Shown here one piece after another: positions 27,401 to 40,900 of a stretch of 64,000 nucleotides of DNA. Numbering within the stretch: position 1 is the first letter of the stretch; each line of letters begins with the position of its first letter. The notes beneath the pieces were generated by a model, which saw only the letters and a list, made by a program, of their open reading frames with translations, was not told the DNA's origin and made no database searches. The position numbers and the translations under genes are program-made. The stretch is from Chionoecetes opilio (taxonomy: Eukaryota; Arthropoda; Malacostraca; Decapoda; Majidae): contig JACEEZ010015314.1 of the NCBI GenBank assembly GCA_016584305.1, positions 443,738 to 507,737 on the forward strand, in the 5' to 3' direction.

Positions 27401-28390
27401 CAGCGTGCAGGAGCCAGCTGGGCGGCAATGTTTAGTGTATATTCCCGATATATAGACCATATTTAATGGGAAATAAGGTGAAATTTACCCTTAAATACCT
27501 TATTTATGGCATATTAGTGGCAATAGGAGTATTATTATTGATAAATATAAGGTGGACGATAATACATTGCCGCGATATTAGCCTTTCAGCGTAATATTCT
27601 TCCTGAAATATGACATTTGAGTTTGATACCGGTAAATAGAATATTTTGACGTGTTTTCGGTAAGTGTCTCCCGCTGAATACTACAGAGACGTACCCAGGG
27701 TGTACCTAGATGCGCTGATCCTAGGTTCGAGTCCCGCGTGCCCGAGAGTAGCTTCTATAGACCACTGTGGCCCGCGCCGTACCCGTGGCCGCGGCGGTAC
27801 ATGCTGACGCCGTTATAGTGGACGAGAACTGCGCGTTCGTTCTGTAGGTCAGTGGGGGGCTAACACCGCACTCTTAGCCTCTCTCGCTTTACCACACACA
27901 CCACACCTGTCACTACACACCTGTACGGCCTCGCAACACATCTGTCGCCTGTGTATCACCGTAAATAAATGACTTGGAAGGTTCGACGATGCACTATGTT
28001 AGAAGTTTCGACGGTGTTGTCGAAAACGCATTCCGTCGAACCTTCCTGTTACCGTTTCGTTCACCAAAGATTCGGTGTTCATCTGGAAAAAGATCAGAAT
28101 TCCTATCGGCGACAGTTCCAGGCACCATTTGAATGATCTAAAAATGTTCTTTACTGTATGAGCGTAGTGCATGACAATATAACACACACTTCTATCATTA
28201 GTAAACATACAACCATCACTTCATACAACATTGAGACCGGGGGGGCTGTGGTGGGGGCAGCACTTAGGGTTGGGGCCGAGCTGTAACCCTTCTAACACAC
28301 GAACACTGATAAAACCGTTATCTCTGCAATTACTTAACACTTTGCCGTTATCTTCAAGTTCCTCATGTCCTTAGTGTCTTATCAAAGGCT

Positions 28391-28550
28391 TACCTCACGT
28401 AGTCAAGCAGGTGAAGGGAGTCTTTGGCACAGTTTTCCAGCAGGCAACACAGAGAGGACTGATACATGAAGGTTCTTTGCCGCGCGATCTTCGTGTTTAC
28501 ATTTTTGGCGGAGAAAACGTTGCCACCGCTGCAACGTTTGAGGGCAGTCT
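28391..28550 (-). other. Possible exon with consensus donor
   Basis: On the minus strand an open stretch with ATG (MYQSSLCCLLENCAKDSLHL) ends GTGAG before donor gtaagcc at 28390. It could be a 5' exon upstream of RFWD3, but its coding phase (2) does not fit the acceptor at 25164, so it would have to be untranslated or belong to another gene. No further exon found. Confidence 0.25.
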
Positions 28551-28556
28551 TGCTTA

Positions 28557-28769
28557 TTAACCCCTTCACGCCCAGATCTTTCCTTTGCTATGAAAAATCG
28601 TGTGTTTTCGAGCCATATAATCATGAAAAGTAAGTGAATCTACCAAATTAGTTAGTCAATAAGGATACTAAACAGGTCATATCTATAAAATATCGGATAT
28701 ATTCACTAAAAATCGTCTAATTGTACCCAAATTACAATGAAAATTACGTTTTGGGTCTCAAGGGGTTAA
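28557..28769 (+). mobile_element. MITE family B
   Basis: Complete; abuts the possible exon at 28391-28550. Confidence 0.87.
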
Positions 28770-28799
28770 TATCACTTATGATATATTCATCCTATTAAT

Positions 28800-29050
28800 A
28801 CCACTTGTCATCATAAGAAGAATATAAGAAAATAAGGAAGCTACAAGAGGCCGTGAGACCTACACGTGGTAGTTCCTGTTACTTAACACTACCTACATCC
28901 ACCTTTCATCCCCATCCATGACACTATCCAGCCTCCTTTTAAAGCTCCCTATTGACTCCGCACTAACTACCTGTCTACTGAGTCCATTCTAATCATTCAC
29001 TACCCTATTTGTGAACCAGTTTTTCCCTATTTCTTTTTTAAATTACGGCT
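28800..29050 (-). mobile_element. LINE family A 3' fragment
   Basis: Tail at left, extends to CCCTATTTCTTTTTTAAAT. Confidence 0.82.
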
Positions 29051-29159
29051 TTTAATCTAGGCAAGACTGTTAGGTGTTCCGCTGGGCAGCCTGATGGAGT
29101 GAAAAATAATAAGATCCATAATATACTACTTTGCACAAATCAATCCATGTCACGGTCTA

Positions 29160-29388
29160 CCGTAGATAACACTATAGTCACCAGTCCTTTGCCACTGCAC
29201 TAATGTCGCCAAGCACAATATATTACGAATTCTAGCATCCCTACAGACTTTTATGTGCCACTGAAGATATGTGGTGTGATGTACATAATATAAACTACTG
29301 TGTATGCGTCTTCAGTGGCATATAAAAGTCTGTAGTGATGCTATAATTCGTAAAATAATGTGCCTGGCGACTTTAGTGTTATCTATGG
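29160..29388. mobile_element. MITE family C
   Basis: TA on both sides; slightly shortened right arm (ATCTATGG). Confidence 0.85.
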
Positions 29389-29481
29389 TACCAACTCTTT
29401 CATCTTACCCTGTACATATATACCGAATTACTCTGACTTTATTGTTTATTTGTATGTATTGTATATTTGTGCTTTACTGTT

Positions 29482-30345
29482 TTAACCCCTTCACACCCAG
29501 ATCTTTCCTTTGCTATAAAGAAAATCATGTTGTCGAGTCATAAAATTACGAAAAGTAACTAAATATACCAAATGAGTTACCGTAGATAACAGTCAAGTCG
29601 CCAGTTCAACGTTTCTTTGTTATTTACAGACGTGTGGTGGCGTTCATACTTACATTTGTAGGCTACATCCATGATTTCAGGAAAGTTAGAAGGGTCTATC
29701 TGGAAAGTCTGTGTCATTTTGTGTCTTCATCTGTGTCATATTAGGGCTATAAATGAACAAATTACAAAAATAAAACAGAGTGGTGACCTTGCTATACCTA
29801 CTACAGTAAAGTCGCCAGCTAGTATTTTAACCTAACAGTTGAGTCACCACTCTGGGGAATTCAGGGAAATTAGAGGTAAAGTAAAACAAGTCTCTATATA
29901 TATTAGCTGCGGAAGATACTTGGATATATAAAAATTCCTCTGCCAACGTGAAAGCAAATTCTATTCGTTTGAAAGATCTGGAAAGTTTTGTGTCCTGCCG
30001 CCCGAAAGGTGATGAGCTACTGTCTGTCGTCGCGCGAAGAAAAACCTGAGATTCAAAATGCGCAACAGTTATATTTGCAGATACAAAGCATAAAACAATG
30101 CTGAAACAGGGTAGATTATACAGTCATAATATAAACTACTGTGTATCATCTTCAGTGGCACATAAAAATCAGTAGTGATGCTATAATTCGTAATATTTGG
30201 CACCTGGCGACTTGACGGTTATCTACGGTAGCGGACAAGGGTATAAAACAGGTCATAGCTAGAAAATATTGCCTATAGTCACTAATAATCATCTAATGGT
30301 ACCCAAATTACAATGGAAATTACGTTCTGGGCTTCAAGGGGTTAT
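29482..30345 (+). mobile_element. MITE family B split by a family C-type element
   Basis: Left part 29482-29579 and right part 30229-30345 join to a normal B element when the insert is removed. Confidence 0.85.
29580..30228. mobile_element. Longer (649-bp) family C-ended element
   Basis: Same CCGTAGATAAC ends and TA duplication as family C, but a 400-bp unique interior with GTCGCCAG motifs. It could be nearer the parental transposon; no ORF seen. Confidence 0.75.
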
Positions 30346-30405
30346 CTCACCCCAAGACTCCTCCATAACCAGGTATCCATTCACATCACAGACTTCAAGT
30401 AAAAG

Positions 30406-30411
30406 TTTATT
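30406..30411 (-). terminator. Candidate poly(A) signal for PARP2
   Basis: Minus-strand AATAAA about 1.4 kb past the stop. If used, the 30.9-31.8 kb minisatellite and a family C MITE are in the 3' UTR. A more proximal end is possible. Confidence 0.3.
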
Positions 30412-30708
30412 CCTTGGTCTCATCACAAAATATATAAAATAAAACCTTACCACAAACATATAAAATCAAAAACCTAATGTAACTCACAGCTCAAAGATTA
30501 AATAGCTATCATTAATCCGTAGGCTACAGATCTCCCTTGTTCTCTTCACAAAACAAAATCAAACTTTGTATAAAACCAAAAACTTGATTTCATTCACAGC
30601 TCAAAAATAAAGTAGCTATGCTCATCACATTCTCGGGAGCAATCAATACACATTACAATAAACACTTCCTATAACTGGCCAATCCTCAGAGGTAGAAAAC
30701 ATTCTATA

Positions 30709-30894
30709 CCGTCAATAACACTATAGTCGCCAGGCGAATTTTACATATTTGATCATCACTACAGACTTGTATGTGCCACTGAAGACACGTACATACTATA
30801 AACTACTGTGCATGCCTCTTTAGGGGCACATACACCTCTGTAGTGATGCTATAATTTGTAACATATGGCGTCTGGCGACTATAGTGTTATTGAC
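30709..30894. mobile_element. MITE family C, shortened
   Basis: CCGTCAATAACACTATAGTC start and inverse GTGTTATTGAC end. Lies between PARP2 and its candidate poly(A) signal. Confidence 0.75.
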
Positions 30895-31830
30895 ATCCTA
30901 TAAGGGAAGAAAAGATCCATTCTTAAGCTCCTCAGAGGAAGAAAAGCACACATTCTTAAACTTCCCACTCCAGAGGAAGAAAAAAACATCCTATAATGGA
31001 AGAAGACACATCCTTAAGCTTCCCACTCCTCAGAGGAAGAAAAACACATCCTTAAGCTTCCCACTCCTCAGAGGAAGAAAAACACACATACTTAAGCTTC
31101 CCAATTCTCAGAGGAAGAAAAAACATCCTATAATGGAAGAAAAGACACATCCTTAAGCTTCCCACTCCTCAGAGGAAGAAAAACACACATCCTTAAGCTT
31201 CCCACTCCTCAGAGGAAGAAAAAAAAAAACATCCTTAAGCTTCCCACTCCTCAGAGGAAGAAAGAAAAACATCCTTAAGCTTCCCACTCCACAGAGGAAG
31301 AAAAACACACCATCCTAAAGCTTCCCACTCCTCAGAGGTAGAAAAAAATACATCCTTAAGCTTCCCACTCCTCAGAGGAAGAAAGAAAAACATTCTTAAG
31401 CTTCCCACTCCTCAGAGGAAGAAAAAAACATCCTATAATGGAAGAAAAAACACATCCTTAAGCTTCCCACTCCTCAGAGGAAGAAAAAAACATCCTATAA
31501 TGGAAGAAAAAACACATACTTAAGCTTCCCACTCCTCAGAGGAAGAAAAATCACATCCTTAAGCTTCCCACTCCTCAGAGGAAGAAAAAAACACCCTATA
31601 ATGGTAGAAAAGACCCATTCTTAAGCTTCCCACTCCTCAGAGGAAGAAAAGACCCATTCTTAAGCTTCCCACTCCTCAGAGGAAGAAAAGACACTTTCTT
31701 AAGCTTTCCACTCCAGAGGAAGAAAAACACTCATTCTTAAGCTTCCCACTTCTCAGAGGAAGAAAAACACATCCTATAAGGGAAGAAAAGACCCATCCTT
31801 AAGCTTCCCAATCCTCCTCAGAAGAAAAAC
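30895..31830. repeat. About 40-bp minisatellite immediately 3' of PARP2
   Basis: More than 20 units of ATCCTTAAGCTTCCCACTCC plus TCAGAGGAAGAAAAA, some with an inserted CATCCTATAATGGAAG. Ends 13 bp from the PARP2 stop codon. Confidence 0.95.
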
Positions 31831-31842
31831 TCAACACTCACA

Positions 31843-31996
31843 CTATTTGAAGTTGAATTTAACCTTGAGGAGGAATCTTGTGAGCACCTGGGCAGGGTTA
31901 TAGACTATGTACTCGTTGTAAAGGAGGCTGTAGTTGGAGGCAGTCTTGGAGCCCACTTGCACGCCGGGACCCATGGGCACTAGGGTTCCGTCCGGC
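31843..31996 (-). CDS. PARP2: PARP2 exon 10, catalytic Glu and stop
   Basis: 154 bp after acceptor tttgacag. Encodes [13 protein letters not shown]...[15 protein letters not shown]...LLKVKFNFK then TAG. The triad Glu is in NEYIVY. Confidence 0.96.
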
Positions 31997-34900
31997 CTGT
32001 CAAAACATAAACAAAACATAGGAATATAAGCAAAGGAAGGTTACCAACACACACATAACATAGGAATATAAGCAAAGGAAGGTTACTAACACAAACAAAA
32101 CATAGGAATATAAGCAAAGGAAGGTTACCAACACACACAAAACATAGGAATATAAGCACAGGAAGGTTACCAACACACACAAAACATAGGAATATAAGAA
32201 AAGGAAGGTTACCAACACACACAAAACATAGGAATATAAGCAAAGGAAGGTTACCAACACAAACAAGACAGGAATATAAGCAAAGGAAGGTTACCAACAC
32301 ACACAAAACATAGGAATATAAGCAAAGGAAGGTTACCAACACAAACAAGACAGGAATATAAGCAAAGGAAGGTTATCAACACACACATAACATAGGAATA
32401 TAAGCAAAGGAAGGTTACCAACACACACATAACATAGGAATATAAGCAAAGGAAGGTTACCAACACACACATAACATAGGAATATAAGCAAAGGAAGGTA
32501 CAAGAGGCCCCTATGTTTACCTGATACTATGGTTAACTATGATAAAATACAACTGAAATAACTGTAATAATAATAATAATAGGTCAAGTAAAAATAGCAA
32601 TAATAATAGCAAGGGGTCATGATTTTTCGCCTCGTTGAAAAAAACAGTCTAGTGATCCATGTGTTCCTATAGTCTATTTTTTTTATTATGGTCAAAATGC
32701 AGTAAGGAAGCCACGCCCCCTGCCTCCCTTCTATTCTACGGGGCAGCTGATTGGTGCATTCCTCGTATCATCACTACCCATCACAATATCTTCACTACTT
32801 AACAGCGGCGTGACCACTGGACAGCAATCTTCACTGCAAAGGGATTTTATATTTTGTCACCCTCTGTAGAGAAGATTGCTCTGTCCAGTGGTCACGCCGC
32901 TGTTAAGTAGTGAAGACATTGTGATTGGTAGTGATGATACGAGGAATGCACCAATCAGCTGCCCCGTAGAATAGAAGGGGAGGCAGGGGGCGTGGCTTCC
33001 TTATTGCATTTTGACCTAATAAAAAAATAGACTATAGTGATCCATCTGTTCCTAAGCCAAGAGCTCCTACCAGATGAATAGCAAACACACTACACTTACT
33101 AGGCATGCCATGTACTATATTACACAAACAAAGACTGTACACGATTTTTCACCACGATAAAAAAAAAAGACTGAAACCCAATACGTACTTACAGCTTGGC
33201 GAAATGGAGGATTTTTCACCTCGTTAAAAAAATAGACTTACTTAGAATAGACTTATATACTTATATTATCTACTTATCGACTTATATACTTACTTATCTT
33301 ACTTAAATAGACTTAGACAATACTTACAGCTTGGCACACTGGTCGAGTTGTGGAGCCGTCCTGCCGCACCCCTTAACCGAGTGACACCCGGCGGGCATTT
33401 TGTCGGCGTTGTAATCGGCCTGAAGTATCTCGTTACACTTGCCCAACGACACCTCGGACAGCATCAGGAAGCCCACGTCGTTGCCCGCATTCGCCCAGCA
33501 GTAGTTGGCACTCTTGCTCGCCATGTCCGCAAAGTAGATGCCTTTTCCAAACTGTGGTCAAGAAAGACAGAAAAATATTAATACTTGTTACTAAGAACAT
33601 AAGAAAATAAGGAAGCTACAAGAGGCTGGGAGACCTACACGTGGTAGTTCCGGTCACTTAACACTACCTACATCCACCTTTCATCCCCATCCATGAATTT
33701 ATCCAGCCTCCTTTTAAAGCTCTCTATTGACTCCGCACTAAATACCTGACGACTGAGTCCATTCCAATCATTTACCACCCTATTTGTGAACCAGTTTTTC
33801 CCTATTTCTTTTTTAAATCTACGCTTTTCCAGCTTGAATCCGTTACTTCTTGTTCTAGCCTGGTTAATAGCCATGAGAACTTTTCCTACCTCTCCTTTAT
33901 TGTATCCCTTAACCACTTAAAAACTTCTATCAGATCGCCTCTTACTCACTTCTATCAGATCGACCCTTACTCTGTCATTTATCTGTTCCTTACCATGTAG
34001 CCGGTGACGGGTGCTTCCGGGGGGGCAATGCGCAGCCCCTGACTCAAGATGCCGGCCCAGTTGGACATGCGTGAGCCGTGCCACAGCAGCATGCGGTTGC
34101 CCACGTCCTTGAAGCGCGTGTGCTCGTAGTCCTTGCGGCACGCCAGCACCTCCTGCAGCTCCAGCTTGTACTGGTTGTGTGTCTTGGCGTGGGTGCTGTT
34201 CAGGTACTTCTCGATGATCTGAAAATGTTCCTTAGTTACTCATAGGATTGGGGGAGGCGGTAGCAGAGTGGTTAGCGTCACCGAGTGGCGTTCTCGAAGA
34301 CCTGAGTTCGATCCCGAGTGAGACCCATAAATCCACTTAAAATATTTCTGCACCGTTGAGTGGCCTAAGAACACCCACGTGCCCTGCCCATTGACTCTAC
34401 CTTCGATTGCGAGTGCATCGGAGGACACAGGGGGGCGGCATGAGCCTCTAATCACAGGCGTCACTATAAGAATCCTGCTTGTGCCACCACGGGCGAGGGC
34501 CAACCATCAGAGCCCTCAAGTGAACCTCCAGGGCCTACCATCCCACCCCTGGAGGTCACTGCCTACATCGCTATAGGCCATGATGTAATTTAAAGAAATT
34601 AAAAAAACCACTCGCCCTGTATTCCTGTGAGTCCTGCTCGAGGGGCATGAGGTCACACTTGAGGCTGCGGTACTGGTGGTCGGCCGGGTGGGTGTCTATG
34701 TCGATGGGCTGGTCCATGACACTGAGGGCCGCCTGGATGTCCCCGAGAGCCTCCAGCAGCAGCACCTTCTCCTTCACGTCCATCTTGTTGCGGATCAGGG
34801 GCGGAACCTTCATGCCAAAGCAGTGCGGGACCCTGGAAACACTCATGCATTTTATTCACATATACAGTAAAACCTCAAAAAAAAAATCTAGGTGTATATA

Positions 34901-37900
34901 ATATAGCTAAGAAATTTCGACCCCTAAAAAGGAGGTGGTCCGAATAATGTCAAAGTCTGAATAATGAGGGTTCGTATACGAGAGGTTTTACTGTATATTA
35001 TTAACCCCTTGAGGTCCCTTATTAACCACATGACATTATTAAAACATTACATTACCCTGAAAACAGTCATGCATTTGATTCACATGACATTATTAACTCC
35101 CTTGAGACCCAGAACGTAATTTCCATTGTAATTTGGCTACCAGATGATTTTTAGTGAATATAAGCAATGTTTTATAGATATGACCTGTTTAGTATCCTTG
35201 TCCACTAACTAATTTGGTATATTAAGTTATTTTTCGTAATTTTATGGCTACGAACAGACAATTTTTCATAGCAAAGGAAAGATCTGGGTGTGAAGGGGTT
35301 ATAACATTGCATTACCCTGAAAACAGTCATGCATTTTATTCACATGATATTATTACCCCCTTCACGCCTAGATCTTTCCTTGGTTATGAAAAAATGTATG
35401 TTGTAAGCCATAAAATTACGAAAAGTAACTGAATATACCAAATTAGTTAGTGGACAAGGGCCCCAAAACGGGTCATAGCTATAAAACATTGTTAAATTTT
35501 CAAAAAATCACCCAAATGGTAAAAAAAAAATTTACAATAAAATTTACGTTCTGGCCTCAAGGGGTTTAATTTTTCCCGGGGGTTTTGTGGTGCTCTGTTA
35601 ATTCCGCTGACAATAATAATGGAGATGTAAACAGTTCTTAGGGACAGTATCAGGGTGAACAAGCAGTAACGGTTTCAAATGGAAAAGGTAGATTTAAAAG
35701 GAAATAGGGAGAAACTGGTTCACAAAAAGGGGGGTAAATGATTGGAATGGGCTTAGACAGGTAGTTAGTGCGGGGGTCTTAGGGGCTTTAAAAGGAGGGG
35801 ATAAAAATTTATGGATGGGTGAAAGGTGGATGTAGGTATGAAGAACGGAAAATACCATTTGGTCTCCCCGCCTCTTGTAGCTTCCTTTTTTTCTTATGTT
35901 CTTATGTAAAATGGAAAGTGTAGAGGTCTATGGCACAAGTGTAGAGGTCTATGGCCAAGCTTAGAGGGCATAGGGCACAAGCATAGGTCATATGGCACAA
36001 GGTTAAAGGTCATACGGCACTCACCTGGTATAGAAGTCATTGCAGGCCTGAACAAGATCCAACTGTTTGTATTTGCCGGTCTCGAGGAGCTCGTCGATGC
36101 GCTTCAAGGCCAGGTAGCCCCCTTGATCTGGTCCTCCGTCAGCTTGCCGAGGGGACTTTCTTGGGCGCGATTATCCCCCCCTGCTTCCTCCATGCGCCGC
36201 ACGTCACAGATCAGCTCAATGACGGCTCTCACCTTGGCGTGCAGCTGGCTCTCCACGGCAGCCTATAACAACATAACATAAGAACATAAGCCTGACACAA
36301 CAAAACAACATACCAAATAAGCCGACCAACAAAACGGCCCTGGCGAAATAAAATTAAATTTTATTATTATTATTTATAACAACAAAGCCTGACACAACAT
36401 ACAACATAAGAACATAACCTGACACAACAAATATAAAACAAAAGAAAATAAGAAATAGAAAATAAAAAATAAGGAAGCACAAGAGGCGGGGACCTACACG
36501 TGGTAGTTCCTGTTACTTAACATACCTACATCCACCTTTTCCCACCATGATTATCTAGCCCCTTTTTAAAACTCCCTATTAAGTTTTAACCCCCTTTCCC
36601 CCCAGATCTTTCCTTTTTTAAAATAAGTCGCTGTTAGCCATACAAAAGAAAAGGACGAAAAACCAAAGTAGTTAGTGGGCAAGGATACTAAACAGGTCTA
36701 TCTAAAAATATTGCTAGCACGAAAAATTTTCTAAAGGTACCCAAAAAAAATTACAATGAAAATTACGCTCTGGGTCACAAGGGGTTTTACCCCACCTTTT
36801 GGTTTGACCTTGACGGCGGCACTGGTGTCAGGAGTATCCGTGCCCTTCGAGTAATCCATCCTCAGTAGGTCATACTTGCCAGGCACTTTGTCAAACATGT
36901 CTCGTAATCCCTTATTGTTTGGGCTTGACTGAACCCGTGGAATTTTTACATGCATCACTAAAAACTAAGGAAGCACAAGAGAACATAAGAAAAAAGGAAG
37001 CTACAAGAGAACATAGAACATAAGAAGCTACAAGAACATAAGAACCATAAGGCAAGCTACAGGAACATAAGAAATAAGGAAGTTACAATGAAACATAAGA
37101 ACATAACGAACTACAAAGAAATAAGAACATAAGAAGCTACAAGAGAACATAAGAACATAAGAAGCTACAAGAGACATAAGAAATAAGGCTAGGCTACAAG
37201 GAACTCAAACATAAGTGAAGCTACAAGAGAACTAAGAACATAAGGAAGCTCAGAGAACATAAAACATAGAAGCTCAAGAGACTAAATCATAAGGAAGCTA
37301 CAAGAGAACATAAGAAAGAACATAAGAACATAAGGAAGCTACAAGAGAACATAAGAACACAAGGAAGCTACAAGAGAACATAAGAACATAAGGAAGCTAC
37401 AAGAAATAAGAACATAAGAACATAAGAAGCTCACATAGAGAACATGAACGATAAGACATAAGGAAGCTACAAGAGAAACTAAGAACATAAGGAAGCTACA
37501 AGAGAAACATAAGAACATAACGGAAGCTACAAGAGAACATAAGAACACAAGGAAGCTACAAGAGAACATAAGAACACAAGGAAGCTACAAGAGAACATAA
37601 GAACATAAGGAAGCTACAAGAGAACATAAGAAAGAACATAAGAACATAAGGAAGCTACAAGAGAACATAAGAAAAGCTAAAACATAAGAACATAAGGAAG
37701 CTACAAGAGAAATAAACATAAGGAGCAAAGAAACATAGAGAACATCTACAGAGAACTAACAGAGATAGAACATAAGAAACATAGAATAAGGAAGCTACAA
37801 GAGAACATAAGAACATAAGGAAGCTACAAGAGAAAACATAAGAACTAAGAACATAAGAACATAAGGAAGCTACAAGAGAACATAAGAATAGAACAGAACA

Positions 37901-40900
37901 TAAGAACATAAGGAAGCTACATAGAGAACATAAGAACAAGAACTAAGAACTAACATAAGGAACAAAGGAACTACAAGGACAACATAAGACAAGGACTAAG
38001 ACATAAGAACATAAGGAACATAACTACAAGAGAACATAAGAAAGAACAAAGAACATAAGAGACAAGAAACATAAGAACAAGAAGCTACAAGAGAACATAA
38101 GAACACAAGGAAGCTACAAGAGAACATAAGAAAGAACATAAGAACATAAGGAAGCTACAAGAGAACATAAGAAAGAACATAAGAACATAAGGAAGCTACA
38201 AAAACAAAAAGACATAAGAGAACATAAGAACTACAAAGAACTAAGAAAGAACATAAACAAAGAAGCTACAGAGAACATAAGAAAGAACATAAGAACATAA
38301 GGAAGCTACAAAGAACATAGAACATAAAGGAACTACAAGAGAAAAAAACATAAGAACATAAGGAAGCTACAGAAATAAGAAATAAGATAAGACTAAAGAA
38401 ACATAAGAAAGGAAGCTACAAGAGAACATAAGAAAGAACATAAGAACATAAGGAAGCTACAAGAGAACATAAGAAAGAACATAAGAACATAAGGAAGCTA
38501 CAAGAGAACATAAGAAAGAACATAAGAACATAAGAACATAAGGAAGCTACAAGAGAACATAAGAAAGAACATAAGAACATAAGAACATAAGGAAGCTACA
38601 AGAGAACATAAAAAAAAAGAAGCAAGAACATAAGAAATAGAACATAAGGAAGCTACAGAGAACTAAGAAAGACATAAAACAAAGAAGCTACAGGAACATA
38701 AGAACATAAGAAAATAAGGAAGCTACAAGAGGCTGCGAGACCTACACATGGTAGTTCCTGTACCGTAGATAACACTATAGTCGCCAGTCACTCGCCACTG
38801 CACTAATGTTGCCAGGCACATTATATTACGAATTTTAGCATCACTACAGACTTTTATGTGCCACTGAAGACGCATGCACAGTAGTTTATATTATGTACAT
38901 CACACTGCATGTCTTCAGTGGCACATAAAAGTCTGTAGTGATGCTAAAATTTGTAATATATTGTTAAGGCCGACATTAGTGCAGTGGCAAGTGACTGGCG
39001 ACTATAGTGTTATCTACGGTAAACATTGAGACATGAAACATTCCTGTGACATATTTGGTTCTAGTTAAAACAATGACACTCTTACGTCATATAAAATAGG
39101 AGCACAGTTTTGAATTAGCCATATAAGTGTGTGTGTGTGTGTGTGGAACTCCCATTCATGGCTTGTCTTGTCACTGAACCTGCGGAATTGGTACATGTGT
39201 TGAATCCGTAGAACAAGAAGTAATGGATTCAAGCTGGAAAAGCGTAATTTAAAAAAGAAATAGGGAAAAACTGGTTCACTAATAGGGTGGTAAATGATTG
39301 GAATGGACTCAGTAGACAGGCAGTTAGTGCGGAGTCATTAGAGAGCTTTAAAAGGAGGCTGGAATATGTTATGGATGGGGATGAAAGGTGGATGTAGGTA
39401 GTGTTAAGTAACAGGAACTACCACGTGTAGGTCTCCCAGCCTCTTGTAGCTTCCTTATGTTCTTAAGACACTCAAACATTCTTCCCACTGAGTCGTTTTC
39501 ATGTTATATCCCAATAGACTAATTCCTGTAGTAGCCCTAAGACCTAATATAAGAACATAAGAACTTTAAAACAAATCTTACTTCTTCTTAAACATCTCCA
39601 TGGCTTTGATCAGATTAGTCCCGCAAGGCTTGAGACTGTTCTGCCCATTCACTCCCACGCGCCCCCAACGCATCCACACCGAGTAGGAGCGGCTCGAGTC
39701 GTCCTCCAGCAGCTGATGATGTAGAACTTGTTGTTGTTGAACTGGATGTTGGTCTGCGGGCAAAACATTCCAGTGTGACAACAAGAAAGGGTGGCATGTT
39801 TGGTGTCTTCTGGGAGTGCATTTTTTACCATGCTAACTGGGCGACCAAAATGTCTCCCAGTGATAGAAAACTGTCGCCCAGTAAGGACATTTTTAAGCTA
39901 CTGGGCGACAAGATATTTATTCATAAAATCTTCCTGGGGTATTTCATGCTTCATCAATATCTCTGTGTGTGTTAGATCCAGAAGTGCATTCTTATTACTG
40001 CATAGGATCTTTATTTATACACAACATACAAAAGGGTGAAGTTGATGTATCCAAAAAACTATATTTAAACAGGTAGGCCTTTACCTCTCTGGCTATCCAA
40101 AGAATGTCGCCCAGTAAGATTGGCTTAAACAATGCACTGGAAAGGGTGGCATGTTTGGTGTCTTCTGGGATCACATAAACATCTTCTGAAGCATCTCTTT
40201 GTTGTTCTACTTCTAATATTTCATGAGGTTAAACGTTTTATGAGGTTAGACATTTTATAAGGTTAGACATTTGATGAGGTTAGACATTTTATAAGGTTAG
40301 ACATTTGATGAGGTTAGACGACACTGAAGCCTCTCTCTAGACATCAAAATCCTTCAAAAACACTAAAGAATATGATCTTCTGAAGCATCTATCTATATAT
40401 CAAAGACATCTATCTATATATTTAGTCTATTAGTCTATATCTAGTCTATATATACTGTATCTAATTAGTCAAGCATCTATCTATATATCAAAATCCTTCA
40501 AAAACACTGCTAGAACTGACAACTCCTAACAGAGGATATTGCTACTATGTCCACACCTGGTTGAGCATACAGTCCCAAATTTCATTCTCCTCTGGCTAAC
40601 AACAGACGATTATACATAGTAAAGGAAAGATCTGGGCGTTAAGGGGTTAAAGATGCTGCTACAATGTCTTCACCTGGTTAAGCATACAGTGTTAAAGAGG
40701 TTGCTACAATGTCCTCACCTGGTTAAGCATACAGTCCCAAATCTCATCCTCCTCTGGCTAACAACAGACCATTATACATAGCAAAGGAAAGATCTGGGCG
40801 TTAAGGGGTTAAAGACGTCGCTACAATGTTGTCACCTGGTTAAGCATACAGTCCCAAATCTCGTCCTCCTCTTTGTCCTCGTAGACGTGGGAGTGTTGTG

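Noticed and set aside
31980..32472. Hydrophobic repeat frames ([14 protein letters not shown])
   Set aside because: 42-bp minisatellite read on minus; looks like membrane repeats only because 42 is a multiple of three.
33328..34218. PARP1 instead of PARP2
   Set aside because: No zinc-finger or BRCT exons upstream; a single WGR preceded by a short linker, and motifs such as [13 protein letters not shown] favour PARP2.
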